From assembly GCF_040054535.1 (NCBI RefSeq), contig NC_090789.1, forward strand, positions 6,180,697 through 6,244,696: a DNA stretch of 64,000 bases, given 5' to 3'. Positions 1 to 14,500 of the stretch are shown piece after piece. The stretch's first letter is position 1. The number at the start of each line of letters is the position of its first letter. Source of the stretch: Antennarius striatus (taxonomy: Eukaryota; Chordata; Actinopteri; Lophiiformes; Antennariidae). The position numbers were made by a program, and so were the translations under genes. The notes beneath the pieces are model-generated. The model was given only the letters and a program-made list of their open reading frames with translations, had not been told where the DNA came from and ran no database searches.

Positions 1-1170
<1,170 letters not shown>

Positions 1171-3420
1171 ACAAACACCAGAGAATGAGGACAGTACAAG
1201 AGAGCTGGTAAATAATTTTACAAAAGTAAGCTGTAACAAAACGCTGATCAAACAGAAAGCATCTCACACTATGACGGAGGTTGTAATATGAACACATGTT
1301 AATTAGCAGAACAGAACAGATACAAAAAACCTGCTATTAGAAGGTGGGTCTGATGTGAAATTAGAAGGAGGGGAAGCATTTTGTCTGAATGAAGTTATTT
1401 AGCTTAGAACTGGCCACACATGAGCAGCACCTGCTTGCTCTAACGCAAAATCCAAACACAAATGTCATATGAAAGGTTAAGGAAATGATACTGAATTATG
1501 AAGCAACTTTTGATCAAATTCAGTGTGAAATCCTCCAAAGTAAGGTCATTTATTTACTCTATCACAAATATACTCCCTGTTTATTATGGGTTTCCATAAT
1601 GACCCAGAGTCCTGCTCCTAAACTGAGATATTAATGGCCAATATGGATGAATTTGTAGAGTCTTATGTTTTATTAAGTTTTGCTTTTATTGTGTGTTCTT
1701 CCCAGATTTTATGGATCTAAGGCTAAAAACCTAAGGAGTTGGCAAAGGAAGTGGACCCTCCCCCCAAAGCACATTTACACTCACACAGACTGAAACCTGA
1801 GCTACAGGAAGTGGTCCTGCACAGCATCTTGTCAGAGCAGACAAATTATTCACCATTTGAAAAATGCACCTTTTTTCCTCCTCTCCTATATTTTTCCTCC
1901 TCCCCCTCTGTTCTCTCCCTGTCCTCTCCCCTCCATTTATTGTTTTCATTTCTCGTCCTCCGGAGAGGAGTCAACAAGACAAAAAGCCCTGCTACCTGTG
2001 TTGTCTCAAAACGAGCTGGGTTCAGACCCAAAACGAGCTGCCACTGTGGTTGCACAAGCCCAGAATTCCAGGAAATATTCGTCTGCGGTGTTCCCTCAAG
2101 CATTGCGGTATTCCTGCCCACAGTATCCCTACAACACTCTTCTTGTGGAATTTTTCCTTATCACTACATGGCTGTATTATTTTACCATGTAAACCCAACT
2201 GTGAAAAGACAGAGGGAGAGAATAAGAAGGACAGTCTTGTTGCAGTTCATGAGAAATAAAACCAGTTACTTTAATATATACACTGTATAGTCAGTTATTA
2301 AGCTTTAAAACCTTTTCAGAGACCTCATTGGTAAGATTACTATGAGTGAGTCAACATGTTCAAACAGGATGTTTTTTTGAGTTTTATTTAATTGTATTTG
2401 ATCTATGGATTTATGGTGGACTTATCATGGGACGTGATTTGTTTGTTTCTCTGAAAAGAATGCAAATATTGTTTTACTTATGTAAAACTTTGCCTTACTC
2501 AATAGAAAAGTACAATATTTCTGGCCTGTGACGAGGACCTTTTCTGACATCGCCTACTTCTGGCCCTGTACTCAACTTCTTCTCCTTGTTTCTGTCATTA
2601 AAGATAAAAGCACAACCTGAGCACCTGATATTCAACTGTTACACATTAAATAAGATTAGATCCATATTTTCACCATGCCAAACTTGATGTCAACCAATGT
2701 CAAGTAGTGTCATGATTAGTTTAACTGACAACACAACAAGAACAGCAACAACCAAACTCCAATAAATTTCTCAGCCTTTATAACATCAATCCAAGTTTTC
2801 ATAGCTTTTGTAACATATTGTAAATAATAAACCAAATGAAGAAGATAAAGCAATTTAAAAATTCCACTGAAAGAGTTTGAGGGTACTAAATTCTCAATCC
2901 AAACATTGAAATATGATTGATTACATTTGGTGATGATGTGCTTTTAAGGCACATTTTTGGCACATTAATATGAAGTTTTACCATTCTTCTTGGTCAATAC
3001 AATGTTTACAGTATGAGTTGCTATACATATCCAGGTATTAATGTTGTGATAATTAGATTGAATGTGAGTCTTCGGTGCTCAGACAGTTCAAGGAGATGAG
3101 AATCAAGGGAGTCGGACCGTTACACAGACACTGGTGGTGGTGGTGGCTGATGACTCTGCTGAGACAGATGCTAATAGGCTGTCAATGTACATATGACTCC
3201 ATGCTATCAGATAGATGAGACCAGCTGTTAAGAAGTGACTTTCTCAACTGACAACCTCAGTTAACAATATCAGAAAATTTAGAATGAAGATGTACGAGAT
3301 GTGTGCAAGACAATACGGCATTAGACTTTCATCAGAGATACCGGCTCTCAATGGGAGCAGACATTTTTCTTCTGTCTCCCGTTGTTGCTATGTCTCTAAG
3401 TCATACCCAGACTGAATCTC
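1171..3420. other. Intergenic DNA, no gene seen
   Basis: The stretch is AT-rich with scattered short open frames and no recognisable protein family, splice-linked exons, tRNA-like element or simple repeat. A small (GGT)n run (ggtggtggtggtgg) sits near 3133. I see no supportable gene. Confidence 0.5.
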
Positions 3421-3436
3421 ACTTATTCTCTGGAAA

Positions 3437-3829
3437 ATGCCGAAAGGAAAAGGAAAATCTGAGGATACTAAAGACCGGATGGTCTCTATGAAAGAATTAA
3501 AGAGTGAGTTAAAGAGCAACTTTGATAAGTTAGGGAGTGACTTTGATAAGTTAAAGAGTGACTTTGATAAAAGGTTGGAAGAAAAACTAAAACTGGTGCT
3601 AGACACCTTGGAAGAAATGAAGGTCAAAATGAAGAAAATGCAGAAAGACATGGAGGAAAAAGACCAAAGAATGGTTGTCTTGGAACAGGGACAACAAAGA
3701 ATGAATGATTTGGAACAACACATTCGTATAAATGACGCGATCATCACTGGAATCAAAATTAAGGAAGAATGTAAACATGGTTATACTCTAGGGTTAAAGG
3801 TTAATATCTGGAAGTGGATAAGGGCATGA
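3437..3829 (+). mobile_element. Orphan LINE-1-type ORF1 fragment
   Basis: A 130-codon open frame starts MPKGKGKSED and is rich in Lys, Glu and Asp. It contains a repeated FDKL/FDKR heptad-like block (about residues 25-50) and then a long coiled coil. It ends in an EQHIRINDAIITG-like segment, the kind of sequence found in ORF1-type proteins of fish non-LTR retrotransposons. After that segment the frame degenerates into unrelated residues and stops, and no endonuclease or reverse transcriptase frame follows. I infer a truncated retroelement remnant rather than a host gene. The family assignment rests on composition and the short motif only. Confidence 0.55.
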
Positions 3830-5700
3830 ACGTCTGTCAAAATTCAATGTACGAGCTGGTTGAAATCTTTTAATGTCTGAGTTTGCTGATTACATACTGT
3901 ATTCCAATGAGAGTGATGTTTGTTGATTCTGGGGGACGGGAACTTCACAAGCCTATTGGCCTCTATCCGTCTGCCCTTTTTTTCGGATGTTGTTGTTGAT
4001 GTTGTAAATATGATGAAGGTGAAACTAAATATATAAATAATGAGAATTTTGCTTCTTCTTATTACAACAACAACAAAAATGAATCAGAAACCTCTAGTTA
4101 GAATCATGGGAAGGATATTTCACAATGACGTTGTCCAGTCTTTCCTATATAAACGGAGGTAAAAATGATCTTGCGTGAGTAATGGTGTTCACACAAAAAT
4201 AGGGGATAATGCACTGCGCTGGAATCACACAGTTGCCATGCACCAGGAAGTGTGCAACCCTGGCAGGACTGTGACTCTGCAGATTATGCTGAGGTCAAGG
4301 GGGGAGAAGGTTGTGTTAAGTGGAGTTCAGGAGAGCAGTGGCCAAACACACTTTCCCCTCAGGCGAGTGATCAGGCCACAATTGGGAGCATACACACCAT
4401 TCAACCGCATACATGTACATACCCAGAAAGAGCTGATCCTGGAGTAACCATCCTACCTCTTTAATACCCACAGTGCCTTTGGCTAATCGGCCCACTGGCC
4501 TACACTGGTGACCCTTGTGACTGTGGTGATTAGATATTGGGAACCCTCATCTGCAAACATTTAGCCAGAGTCAACCCTAATCTACCTTCTGCCACCCAGC
4601 CACCACACTCAGTAACAATTCACACAAACAACTCAGGACACCAAATAATTAACAAGTCACAAATGTATGAAGCTTCTCTCTGCTTTTAGTTCCAAATATT
4701 TTGACTTTGATCTGTTTTTACAAATTAATCTCTGCCTGGTATTTATTTGAGAATCAGAGTCACACCCAGAGTGACTGCAAAAGTATAACTTTTTGTCCGT
4801 GACAGAAAATAGCCAAAAGCATCTCAGCAGTTTGCATGTAGGTTTACAAACCACTCATATTTGCCAAAATATGGATGGATTCACAGCTTTTATTGGAATT
4901 TAGTTCTTTGTCAGAACAACATTGCAATGTAAAAGCATATTATATCTTGTGAGATGACTGCTAATCTGTTCATCTATTTAGATATTTTTTTGAATATCAT
5001 AGGATTTCATGATTAATGGGGCTACAAATCTATCATAATACTGCATCTCAAAACAAAATGTGCCAGACTAAAGGTAAGGGTGTCTATCATTTGATGTGGT
5101 AAATTGTTATATACGTATGTAGAGTTTCTTTTCAAACAGTAAATATATGTACCTATAATACCCATTTCCTTCTTCATTAAATTACCATTTGCCATCACAT
5201 TCCACCTCCTAACCTTTGAACTATGACACACAGGTCCACATGCCTCAGGTCACCCTTTGGCTTACCAAGCAGAGCCAAATGAGTTTGATACATTGAGAAA
5301 TAAATTCACTGACAAATAAATTCACTCACATGTGGTTATCAAACAAATGCATTACTGATTACTGTGTGTAACACATAATATCAATAAACAGTGAAAAAAG
5401 TAGTGTATCAGCATTCACCCCGATAGATCGAATTCTCTTAAAACTACTATGTACATGTTCTATTAGATCATTAATCTGTTTACAGACTTTTTGGCAAAAT
5501 ATTATTAAGGACAGTTACACAAATGGGATCTCTTGCAGTCATATACTGTATGTCACATTTGATACAACAGAGACAAAATCAAAAGAGACAATACTAATCC
5601 AAACTTCAGCAGAACTTCTAAGGCATATGCAGACTACTATATTTGGAAGTTACTTTTCCACTCCACCATGATGGAAAGATAATCTAACAACATGGATGCA
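3830..5700. other. Intergenic DNA, no gene seen
   Basis: No exon chain, domain or RNA gene is visible. Open frames are short, lack plausible composition and have no donor/acceptor pattern around them. Confidence 0.45.
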
Positions 5701-5704
5701 AAGC

Positions 5705-6346
5705 TAAACAAGGCAGTCAGGGATTGCAACATCCTGCGACACCCTGGAATTCAACATTTTACCCTGAACTACACATTTTTGGGCCTCTGGCTTCCTGAAA
5801 ATGTTGCTTTTTGTTTTGTGATTATATCTTATCAGGTTTCAGCGATGTGTACCTAAAAAGGTGCACACACGTTCTTCGCAGTTAATGAGTTCCAGGAACC
5901 ACACACGATCAACGAATTCCACAATAGAGTGACAAACTATTTATGTTATTATTAACGGTAATTTAAATGTTCATGAACCCTACCCATACTGATATCTAAC
6001 CAACTTCTATCTGTATTACCTTTTCCCACACTCTTATCGACTGTTTAAAGCACTTTTGTGTCTCACGGAAGTCTGAGACTCACTGAGTGTAACACACTTC
6101 CGGACGCCTTCAACCAATAAAATGTGCGTACAGTATTACGTGACTGCCTACCAAAATCTGCGACGAGTACAAAAGTTGAAACCTGACCTTTACCTAGTTT
6201 TCTCAAGGTCAAGGTCTTCATCTCATTTTCATCCCCCCGAGTAATGTACTTATTCTCTCATCTTTCTATCTACAACGGTTGTGAAGATATTTGGTGGATG
6301 GACGGACCGAGAACACACAAACACTGACAATTACAATACACCGCTT
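5705..6346 (-). repeat. Unclassified dispersed repeat, copy A
   Basis: About 640 bp that reappears in reverse complement at 20125-20752 inside a snx13 intron. Matching blocks include the ends (taaacaaggcagtc here, gactgccttgttta there), the central block cccacactctt / gtgtgggaaagag, and the segment around gtggatggacgg / ccgtccatccac. Both copies have drifted apart by many substitutions and small indels, so it is old. No terminal inverted repeat, poly-A tail or coding frame was recognised. Confidence 0.8.
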
Positions 6347-6349
6347 CAC

Positions 6350-8300
6350 AGGATGCAATAAAAGTGTCCCACTTTTTGGGTGACAAAACGACAAGCAATT
6401 TATGACTTAAAACTATCTTTAAACTACCAAACTCAATCTCTCAATATTTCAATAATTTCATCAGAACATGGCAAATATGCTGCTTCCAGTTGAGATTTCC
6501 AACTTGTGTCTTGCAACAATGTTACTATTCCTTTCTTGTGTTTATCATTTGTATTTAATGGTTCCTTTATAAGCTCTCTTCTTTGAAGAATAAAACATGT
6601 TTTTTGATGAATGTACTTGAGTATTTTTGTGAGTGACAATTTATGAGAAAAATTTATGAATTTATTATTCGTGAGCGCCGACGCTATCACAGGTGTTTGT
6701 GATAGAATAGTGACATCTAGTGCTAAATCTGCGGTATTGCAGATATGATGGCGGGATGTCTGTGGATATTAAATAAAACATAAAGAAACAGATACCACTT
6801 GACAAAAATGCATTCAGTAGATTACAGGCGCTGTTTGAAACGGAATGACCGTTTTTCATTTACTCTGATTGCTGTAACCGCCAAACTTCTGTTACAATAA
6901 TGAGCACACCTATAAAACTGGTTTATCGACATTCCTTTAGTATTCATATTTGCTCCTTATGGAAAATCCCTTCAGTTTGGCTTTTCATGTATTTTCAGAA
7001 CTGAAAAGAAAAACATGTCACATGATTTGCTCATGATTTGCAACTCATAAACAAGGGTATAAAGTCTACCATTATAACTCTGAATGTTTCTGAGAGTGTG
7101 TGAAGGAATCAGAAAACATGAGCACATGAGGGCAGGGGAGGTCTCGGTCTTTTCTGTATTTGCCTGGGTATTTGAAGAATGGGCACTCTAGTGAGTGCAC
7201 TCCGATCTTCTGGAAATGGACAAACCAGAACTTTTATTTTGCTTCATCCTCGCTTGATATGGGATCCATCGTTGGTTCTGTCGAACTGGAAACAGGTATC
7301 GTGACCAGAACAACACAGCGATCTCTTGTGGCAAACAGTACTTTTTTATTATTGGTTCTTGGATCCTTCCTTCCTGATCTCTCCTGGTCAGGAAGAGTAA
7401 GCTCAGGTTAATGAAGTTTTCCATCGGGGCAATGCAGTATTGATTATTCAGGGGTTTGCCGGTAACCACTGATCAAACATGTGATCGAACCGCAATCTAG
7501 CGTTTCTTGGTTAATCATTTCCGCACTTAATTTCATTTGACTTCAGTACCCATTGTCAGAAAGATCATCACTATCTTCTCTAGGGCTGTGAGTTCATCAC
7601 CAAGTCATCTATGTCTTTGTACACAATTTTCCTCAGTAAACGACCTAAGAAATGTCGGAAAATAGTGAACTATTGTAAAATAAGTGCTTGATTCAACCTA
7701 TACATGTCACTACATTAAAAACATTAGATATATAAAATTTACATAATATTTTTTCATCCAAAGTTTATGTCAATGTCAATTATTGTAACAAGACTTAATG
7801 CCTTTTTAAATAATCAGCAAACGTGAACAAATAATAAATTAAAATAGAAACACTTTGTGCAGGATGTACATACTAACAAATCATGACAATAACCAAGATA
7901 TATGAAAATCTTATTTTCCTTTTAATATGATAAATTGGATTTGACTTTTCAAATCTATTGATAACTAAGAAGAACAAGGAGAGCATCATATTGAAGATCT
8001 TTTGAGTTTATTTTGAGAATAACTCCTTTAGAAAACATCTATATTATACGATGTCATACGGAACAAACGTTTCTTAAATACAGCAAGAATAAAAACATTG
8101 GAAAAAATAAAAAAAATATGGAGACAATATTCTGAATATTTCTGTTTTAAGATTTTACTTTTTTTTTTAACATGAAAGCGGATTTCTGTGTGCATGATCA
8201 AAGTCTTGAGAATATGCGAATACGGCAGGTATACGCATGTAGATGTGATAAAAATATAATATCAGAAACTGTAAAAATATTTGTGCAGTATTTGGGTCAG
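6350..8300. other. Intergenic DNA upstream of snx13
   Basis: AT-rich sequence between the dispersed repeat and the snx13 promoter. No gene, RNA or strong repeat was recognised. Base composition becomes GC/CpG-richer from about 8310 on. Confidence 0.45.
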
Positions 8301-8309
8301 GCAATCGTG

Positions 8310-8553
8310 ATTAGCGCCGCATTTGTGACAGTCGATCCGTCACGGAGACGTGTTACGTCATCGTTTTCCAGCCAATCGCGTGACGAAGTCCACAAACGAG
8401 GCACCGAGACATAAACCCTGCAAACATGGCGACGCTCCGAAGAGAGTACGGAGATTGGAAATACGACCGTTTTTAGCCGAGAAATAACGTCGTCCTCACA
8501 GTTACGATGTGGTGGGGTTAGCCAGAGACGCTGCGCACTCAGCCTTTTATACG
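8310..8553 (+). promoter_or_regulatory. snx13: snx13 promoter region and 5' UTR with two uORFs
   Basis: A CpG-containing stretch directly precedes the first coding exon. A CCAAT box lies at 8372-8376, a CRE-like tacgtca at 8354-8360, and a YY1-like catggcgac at 8425-8433. No TATA box is seen, as expected of a housekeeping gene. Two short uORFs lie before the main start: 8426-8476 (16 codons plus stop) and 8507-8521 (4 codons plus stop). Whether the first is transcribed depends on the real start site, which I cannot see; the YY1-like element suggests transcription starts near it. Confidence 0.55.
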
Positions 8554-11500
8554 ATGTTTGCAGAGGTAAGATAGTTTCGACCAAATAGACGCGTGTATCG
8601 TTAGAGTAGTTTGTTTTCTAGTGACAGGCTAGTTAGCTTGTAGCAGCTAGCGCGGTAGCGCTCGCCCCACAGGTAAACACACAGCTTGACAGGGAGAGAA
8701 GGCACACATCCGCTGTGTTTCCACAAGGGCTGTCTGCTGTAAGTGGCTGTCAGCCCCGGGATTACACTGTTATTGCTAAGTTAATACGATGAGCTCTGGA
8801 AATCCGCATTGCCAACACCGTGCAGGAATTAGCTCGACACAGGCAATGTCGGTATTATGCGTTTAGATTATGAGTAACATCCCTCAACAACGAATTTCCA
8901 CACCACAACAAACACAGGTGAGCTGAACGTTAGCTGATTGAATGCCTAGAGGGACTGTAACCAAAATGTTGAATGTAAAAGGAAATTGGCTTTGGTATTA
9001 TGGTGGTTAATCACAGTTACTGACTACTGCTAAATTGTTTTCACTATGGTTAGCTAAACAACCGCATTTAGAAGTGAAAACTAAGTCTGAGATATGAGTT
9101 TTGTTGCTTTTCTTTCTTATTCAATGGTTCACTGTGTGCATAATGTATACGTCTTATATTCAATGATTTCTTTCATGGCATTCTAGACTGGCTGTTACTC
9201 TTACCAGCCATGATAAACTGGACTAACGCAGGCTTGTCTTAAATTATTGATAAGGTGTCTTCAGTCCAGTGTTGCTGGTCAGTTAATTGATGAAGCTTTG
9301 ACTGTCGTGATGGCTTTTTGTCCTGACACGTGATTGTCATGTGATACAGTCCCTAAACATGCAAGGTAAATGATTTCAGATACATGGACTGTTGACCATG
9401 ATATCTGCCATTTGTCTTGGCACCTCTCCAGAAGTTGGAACTATTTCTGGATGTCTGTAATGTCTAAGCAGGCTTTCAAATAGCTTAGCTCTTTTTGCTG
9501 AATGTCCTGCTCACCCACAGTCAGAAGTCAAGCCTGTATGGTCGTATAGTAGAGCATCCTGCGATAAGCTTTTTTCCTCCACCATTGAAATGGCCTCTAT
9601 TTTATTGGTTACAGATGTGTGCGTTGTTCAGAAATTCTGAACCATATGGGGAAGTAATATAACCCTGGTTCCATTTTAAACAGTAATATTTGTTATAATA
9701 CGCAGTTTGCTGCGAGTTTGGAATTCACCATGACAATACATGAAGCTAAAGCAAGCTGATGGTCCAGTGCTTACAATTTAGAATGTTTTTTAATAACGTC
9801 TCCTTTTAAGGCAAAACAAATATTTTACTGAACAAACATTTGCTATATGCATTAAGAAAACAACAAAAGTTATCTCATTGAAATAAGGTTAAAATCACTG
9901 GAAGGATATCTTCTGTTATTTTTGTTGGATTTCCTGTCTTGTTGGCGGAGGTTGCATCCATATTTTAGTCTGCTTATACCCAAACTATTTCCTTATGACT
10001 TATAATCTTTGCAAGGCAATGTAGGTTCATTTTTAGTATAACAGGCTGTGTAAAACAAACAATGTGGCAGAGGAGGGACAAGTAGTTAACCTTGTCAGAG
10101 TTGAAGATATCTAATTCCTGCAAGTTTGTGTTCTGCTTGTTCAACAGTTGTTTGATTTATTGATCACATTGTCTTCAGTTGTTGCACTGATGGATGAGTG
10201 TTGTTGCTCCAGTAAAAGATCTCCTAATGCCTGTTTCATTGCAACCTCTGTGGCTGTTCTCTAAACTCCAGCCATCCACACTATTAGGGGTCTGTTTTCT
10301 TTCTGGGCATGACAAGGCACTGGCCTCAGGCCATTTGAGTGCCTCTGAGCCTTTTCAGGCCTGGCATTAACATCCATCCAGGGATTAACAGGAACAGCAC
10401 TGAGTATGTCATTTCACACATGGCAATATAGTGCAGCCCCACCTGTGTCGTAAGTGATAACTTGCGTTCAGATCTCCCTTCCCTAAATTCAAAGAGACAC
10501 ATGCTGGGACAAAAATAAAATGTAATTTTATATAAATTTAAAGGAATTTATCACACAGAGCATTTCACAAATTTTCACCCAGAAACCCTCACTGAACATT
10601 ATTTTATTAAGGAAAAGTTGTCAAAGAAGCCTTCATTCTTACAAGTTTGCTATTGATAAAAGATGCTGTGCTTAGATCTTATATAAAAGGTGAAACCAGC
10701 TGAAGAGTCTGATGATAAAACAACCTCTAAATTTTGAGGGGCTTCAGGCACACAGAACCAAACATATATCGGTATATGGCAAAGTTGTGACAAACAGACT
10801 GATGTATTACATTTATTGCTGAATTGACACGCGCCTTATCTTAACAGATAAGTATGTAAGCCTAGGCATGTAATTTACATAACTGGATATAACAAGTGGG
10901 AATGCGATTTAATGTACTGTACTGCTTTTTGTTGTTGTGTCTCCTTCATTTTGATTCTCAGAGGATATCAGTTTTGTATGTGGTCTTTTATTGTGGCAAA
11001 GTAGACATCAGCATGCAAACAGTGATCATATATGGAACAGAACACCTTTGAGTGATCGGATCTTAAATGCACCCTTAAAGCATGTTGAATGAATACCGAC
11101 CTGGACTTAGAGCTGAGTGATTGTGCTGAGATCATTCAATGTTAACACCAGGTATGAGCGTGATCACTGATCACTTCACGTCCAAGGTTTTGTCTCAAGG
11201 TTTCAGGAACAATTTTTAGTCTACCATTTGATTTCTGATTTTATTAGATGTGACTGCATATTGTGTTAATCAGTTATTGTCCTGCCTTTGTCAGTGGGAG
11301 GATATAAGTGGTTGCCCATGCCACATGCAGGGTTGTCAAAATCAAGACCCACTTTTGATTATTTAAAAGAAGGCTGGCCTTCCACATACTGGAGACAGAA
11401 AAAACTCAACATGACAAAAATTAAGAAAAAAGAGGATTTGTGCCTTTGGCTAAGCTTTTACTGGAGCATAAGGTGTTTCCCAAATTACTTTTTCATCTTG

Positions 11501-14500
11501 TACACTAGTCATCTTTGCATTGTTGCATAAGAGGGAACATTAGCTGTTAACATTTGTGGTTATCTCAAGTACTAGTGTCTGTTTTTCTTATATGTATCTC
11601 ATTTGATTAGTATTTTTTTCTGTAATTTCTCACCCATACAGTCACATGTACTCAAGGCTGTTTCAGCTTGTCTGGTGCATTTATGCGTAGTTGTTTTTCT
11701 GTTACGCTGTGATCAGGATCAATTCAACCAAGATGCATTATGGTCCAAACATGAGCAAGCAAAAGTGTAAAAGCACATTGATGGTGTTGAGGTCATTATG
11801 CACTCTCCTTCCTGTACGTATTTTATTAATTTTGACCTCTTGTTTGCCTGGTGGCCTTGTGTACACCCTCGTTCCTCCCCCTATTGTTAAGCATGTTCAT
11901 TTGATGACAGCTGAAAGCCTGTCGGTATTAATAACAGAGGTTTGAAAAGTCAGGAAGATGATTTAGTCTTTTACCCTTTTGACTGTGTTGTCAGTGACTT
12001 GACTGTGGAGGACTGACCACCATCAGACATGTCAGATGAATCCTCTTACAATCATTTTACAAATATAAAGCTCCAGAAATGTAAAATTGTCTGAGTTGTT
12101 GAAAAAAAGTTTGAATTAGTTTTTTGCAATCACAGAATTTATAAAAAGAACGTCGAAGAAAATGTAATTCTGTTTTTGTCCTTTTCTTTTTATAACACAG
12201 TTTTAGGTATTTTATTATATAAGAATGGTAAATACTTAACAGATTTTGAAAGTTCTACTTCCCCTGGAAAAAGGGTGTGAAATTATTTACACATAGGGCA
12301 TTTTTTGGCGCAACTTTTGACAAAAAAAATACCAGGTGTTTTAATGGGACAGGAAAGTCAAAATGAACCTGGGGTAGTATCTGAAGAACATGATTAAACA
12401 AACGTTCTGGTGGAATTATTATTTTTTTATGATCATTGAGGACCTTGGCCAAACAAAATATATCATAAGTTATGATGCGCTCCATAACAGCGGAAGTGAC
12501 ACAGTCGTAGACATTGGGGTGAATCCATATCAGCGCCATTACATAAATATACAGCTCTTCCGTGTTTGATGATGATGACATGATTTCAGATAATTTTGTG
12601 ATGAATAAATGTGAAAATGTTAGCTTGTTATGTTGTCGCTAGCTGTATATATAATGGCGCTGATACGGATTTCTTTCTTTTTCCTTTAACCATCATAACT
12701 GGCGATGTCATTTTTTAATTGTGCAGTTGCACTTCTATAGTCTTCAAATTCCAGATGTTTTACTATCATGGTACAATTCTCTTTATTATTGTGGTCTGTG
12801 TGGATTTGGCCAGTATGTTCTGTGAGCCCCTCTCACTTTCACTCCTCAGGCATTAACAGAAGCTATCCCACAGGAGAGTTTTAATGAGCCGAGTTAACTT
12901 CTCACCCAGTGGTCACACTGATCGGGGGGGATGTTGCTAAGCTCTTGTGGACTTGTACATGAGTTGCAAAAATAGCAGTATCCAACCTTGAGCGGTTTTT
13001 CACACAGTTACGTGTCTGGTACAGTTTAGTTGTGCGCGCATTTGTTTTCAAGTGGCACTAGGAACTCTGGGAAACGATAACCTCTAAAGCACCGATAAGA
13101 CACTAGAGAAGCTGGTCTGAAGGTGGCTTGAGTCAAGGATATTCAGAAGTGTAGCTCTTCACAAAAGCCTCACATGGCGCTGCTTTTAAACATGTCGATG
13201 ATCCGCAGACGTCCTGCACGGAAAATATTGTTTGTTTCATGTTAATGTGTGTGGTTTGCATAAGGATCTGTGTAGATGATGGGTTTACGTTCCTGACGGG
13301 CTTTGGTGTTAATCACTGGGACAGATGGTTCACGTTTAAAGCCCCGTTTAAGCTGTAATTACTCAAGAGCGTCAGTTATCATCTGTCCTGCCGAGCCAAC
13401 CCTCTACAGCTTCATGACACGGCCCACATTGACTGCTGCTCACTGGAATCATTGACGTCAGACTGGACTTACGTTACCCATTTGAACTACATTCAAATGC
13501 TGTTTCTGGGAATGATTGTCTTTGGTTGGATCGTAGTTGGACAGTATTTATTTCATGTTGGGTAATCTGCCACCACAAAAGGAGAAACTTTTCTTTTCAG
13601 TAGTATTGCAAAAAGTTTTTTTAAACTAATATTATATATTCAGCCAGTAGAAGAACTCAAAAATAAACCAACTCGTTACAACAGTCATTGAGGGTCCAGT
13701 CAGCTTCAGGCTGTCCCATGCTCACAAGTCTTTATTATCACCCTGTTATTGTGCGTCTTTGTGTATCACCTGCTAACTTGTAGCTCAGAACTGGGGGTCA
13801 TAAACATGTCAGTGACCCTCTGAAAAACAGCTGACCATTGGAGCTACTGCTTTCTCTGTGATACTACATGAGTGAAAGATAAACAGAGTGGATGTGTCAT
13901 CAAGGGTGAATCTCTTCTGACATTTGCGCAAAAGTCATCACTCACAGTTTAAATTGATTCTCTTGATTGTCAATGATGATTACATTAAGGCTGATAACAG
14001 TTGTCGATGTGTTCTGATGTGTCCATATTCTGGACAGCCAACAGTCAATCTGTGGTAGGGTGTAAACTGAGATTAGCATTCCTTTTGAACCAGTCGTTCA
14101 ACAGTGATAACAGTGCTTTTCTTTGTCCATCATTATTATCCTCCCAGCACCCTAAGCCTATTAGTCTTGTACAATTATGACTTGAGTAAGAGGTGTTAGT
14201 CTAGCAAGTTTTGACACATTCCAGTTTTTACATGGAATCAAAGCTGTTGGATATATGCAGATTTCCTTTTGTGAAAACCAAAGCCCGGAGAAGAGGTGCC
14301 TTTTGATGACACAATCTGTAAGCATGCCTTTGTATTTGAAGGTCAAAGGACTAAAGACCTGCCATAATTCACCATTCAAAAGTGTTTTTTTCTCACTTGC
14401 AATTTCATTGTACCCATCCTTTCTGTTCAGTAGGTACTAACAGCAGCTAGCTGCTAACAGCAACTGGGTGGGGGTGTGGTAGGTCTAGTAACTTCATACT

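Noticed and set aside
1731-2290. Overlapping 90-180 codon frames on both strands
   Set aside because: They compete with each other, have low-complexity composition, no domain and no splice context.
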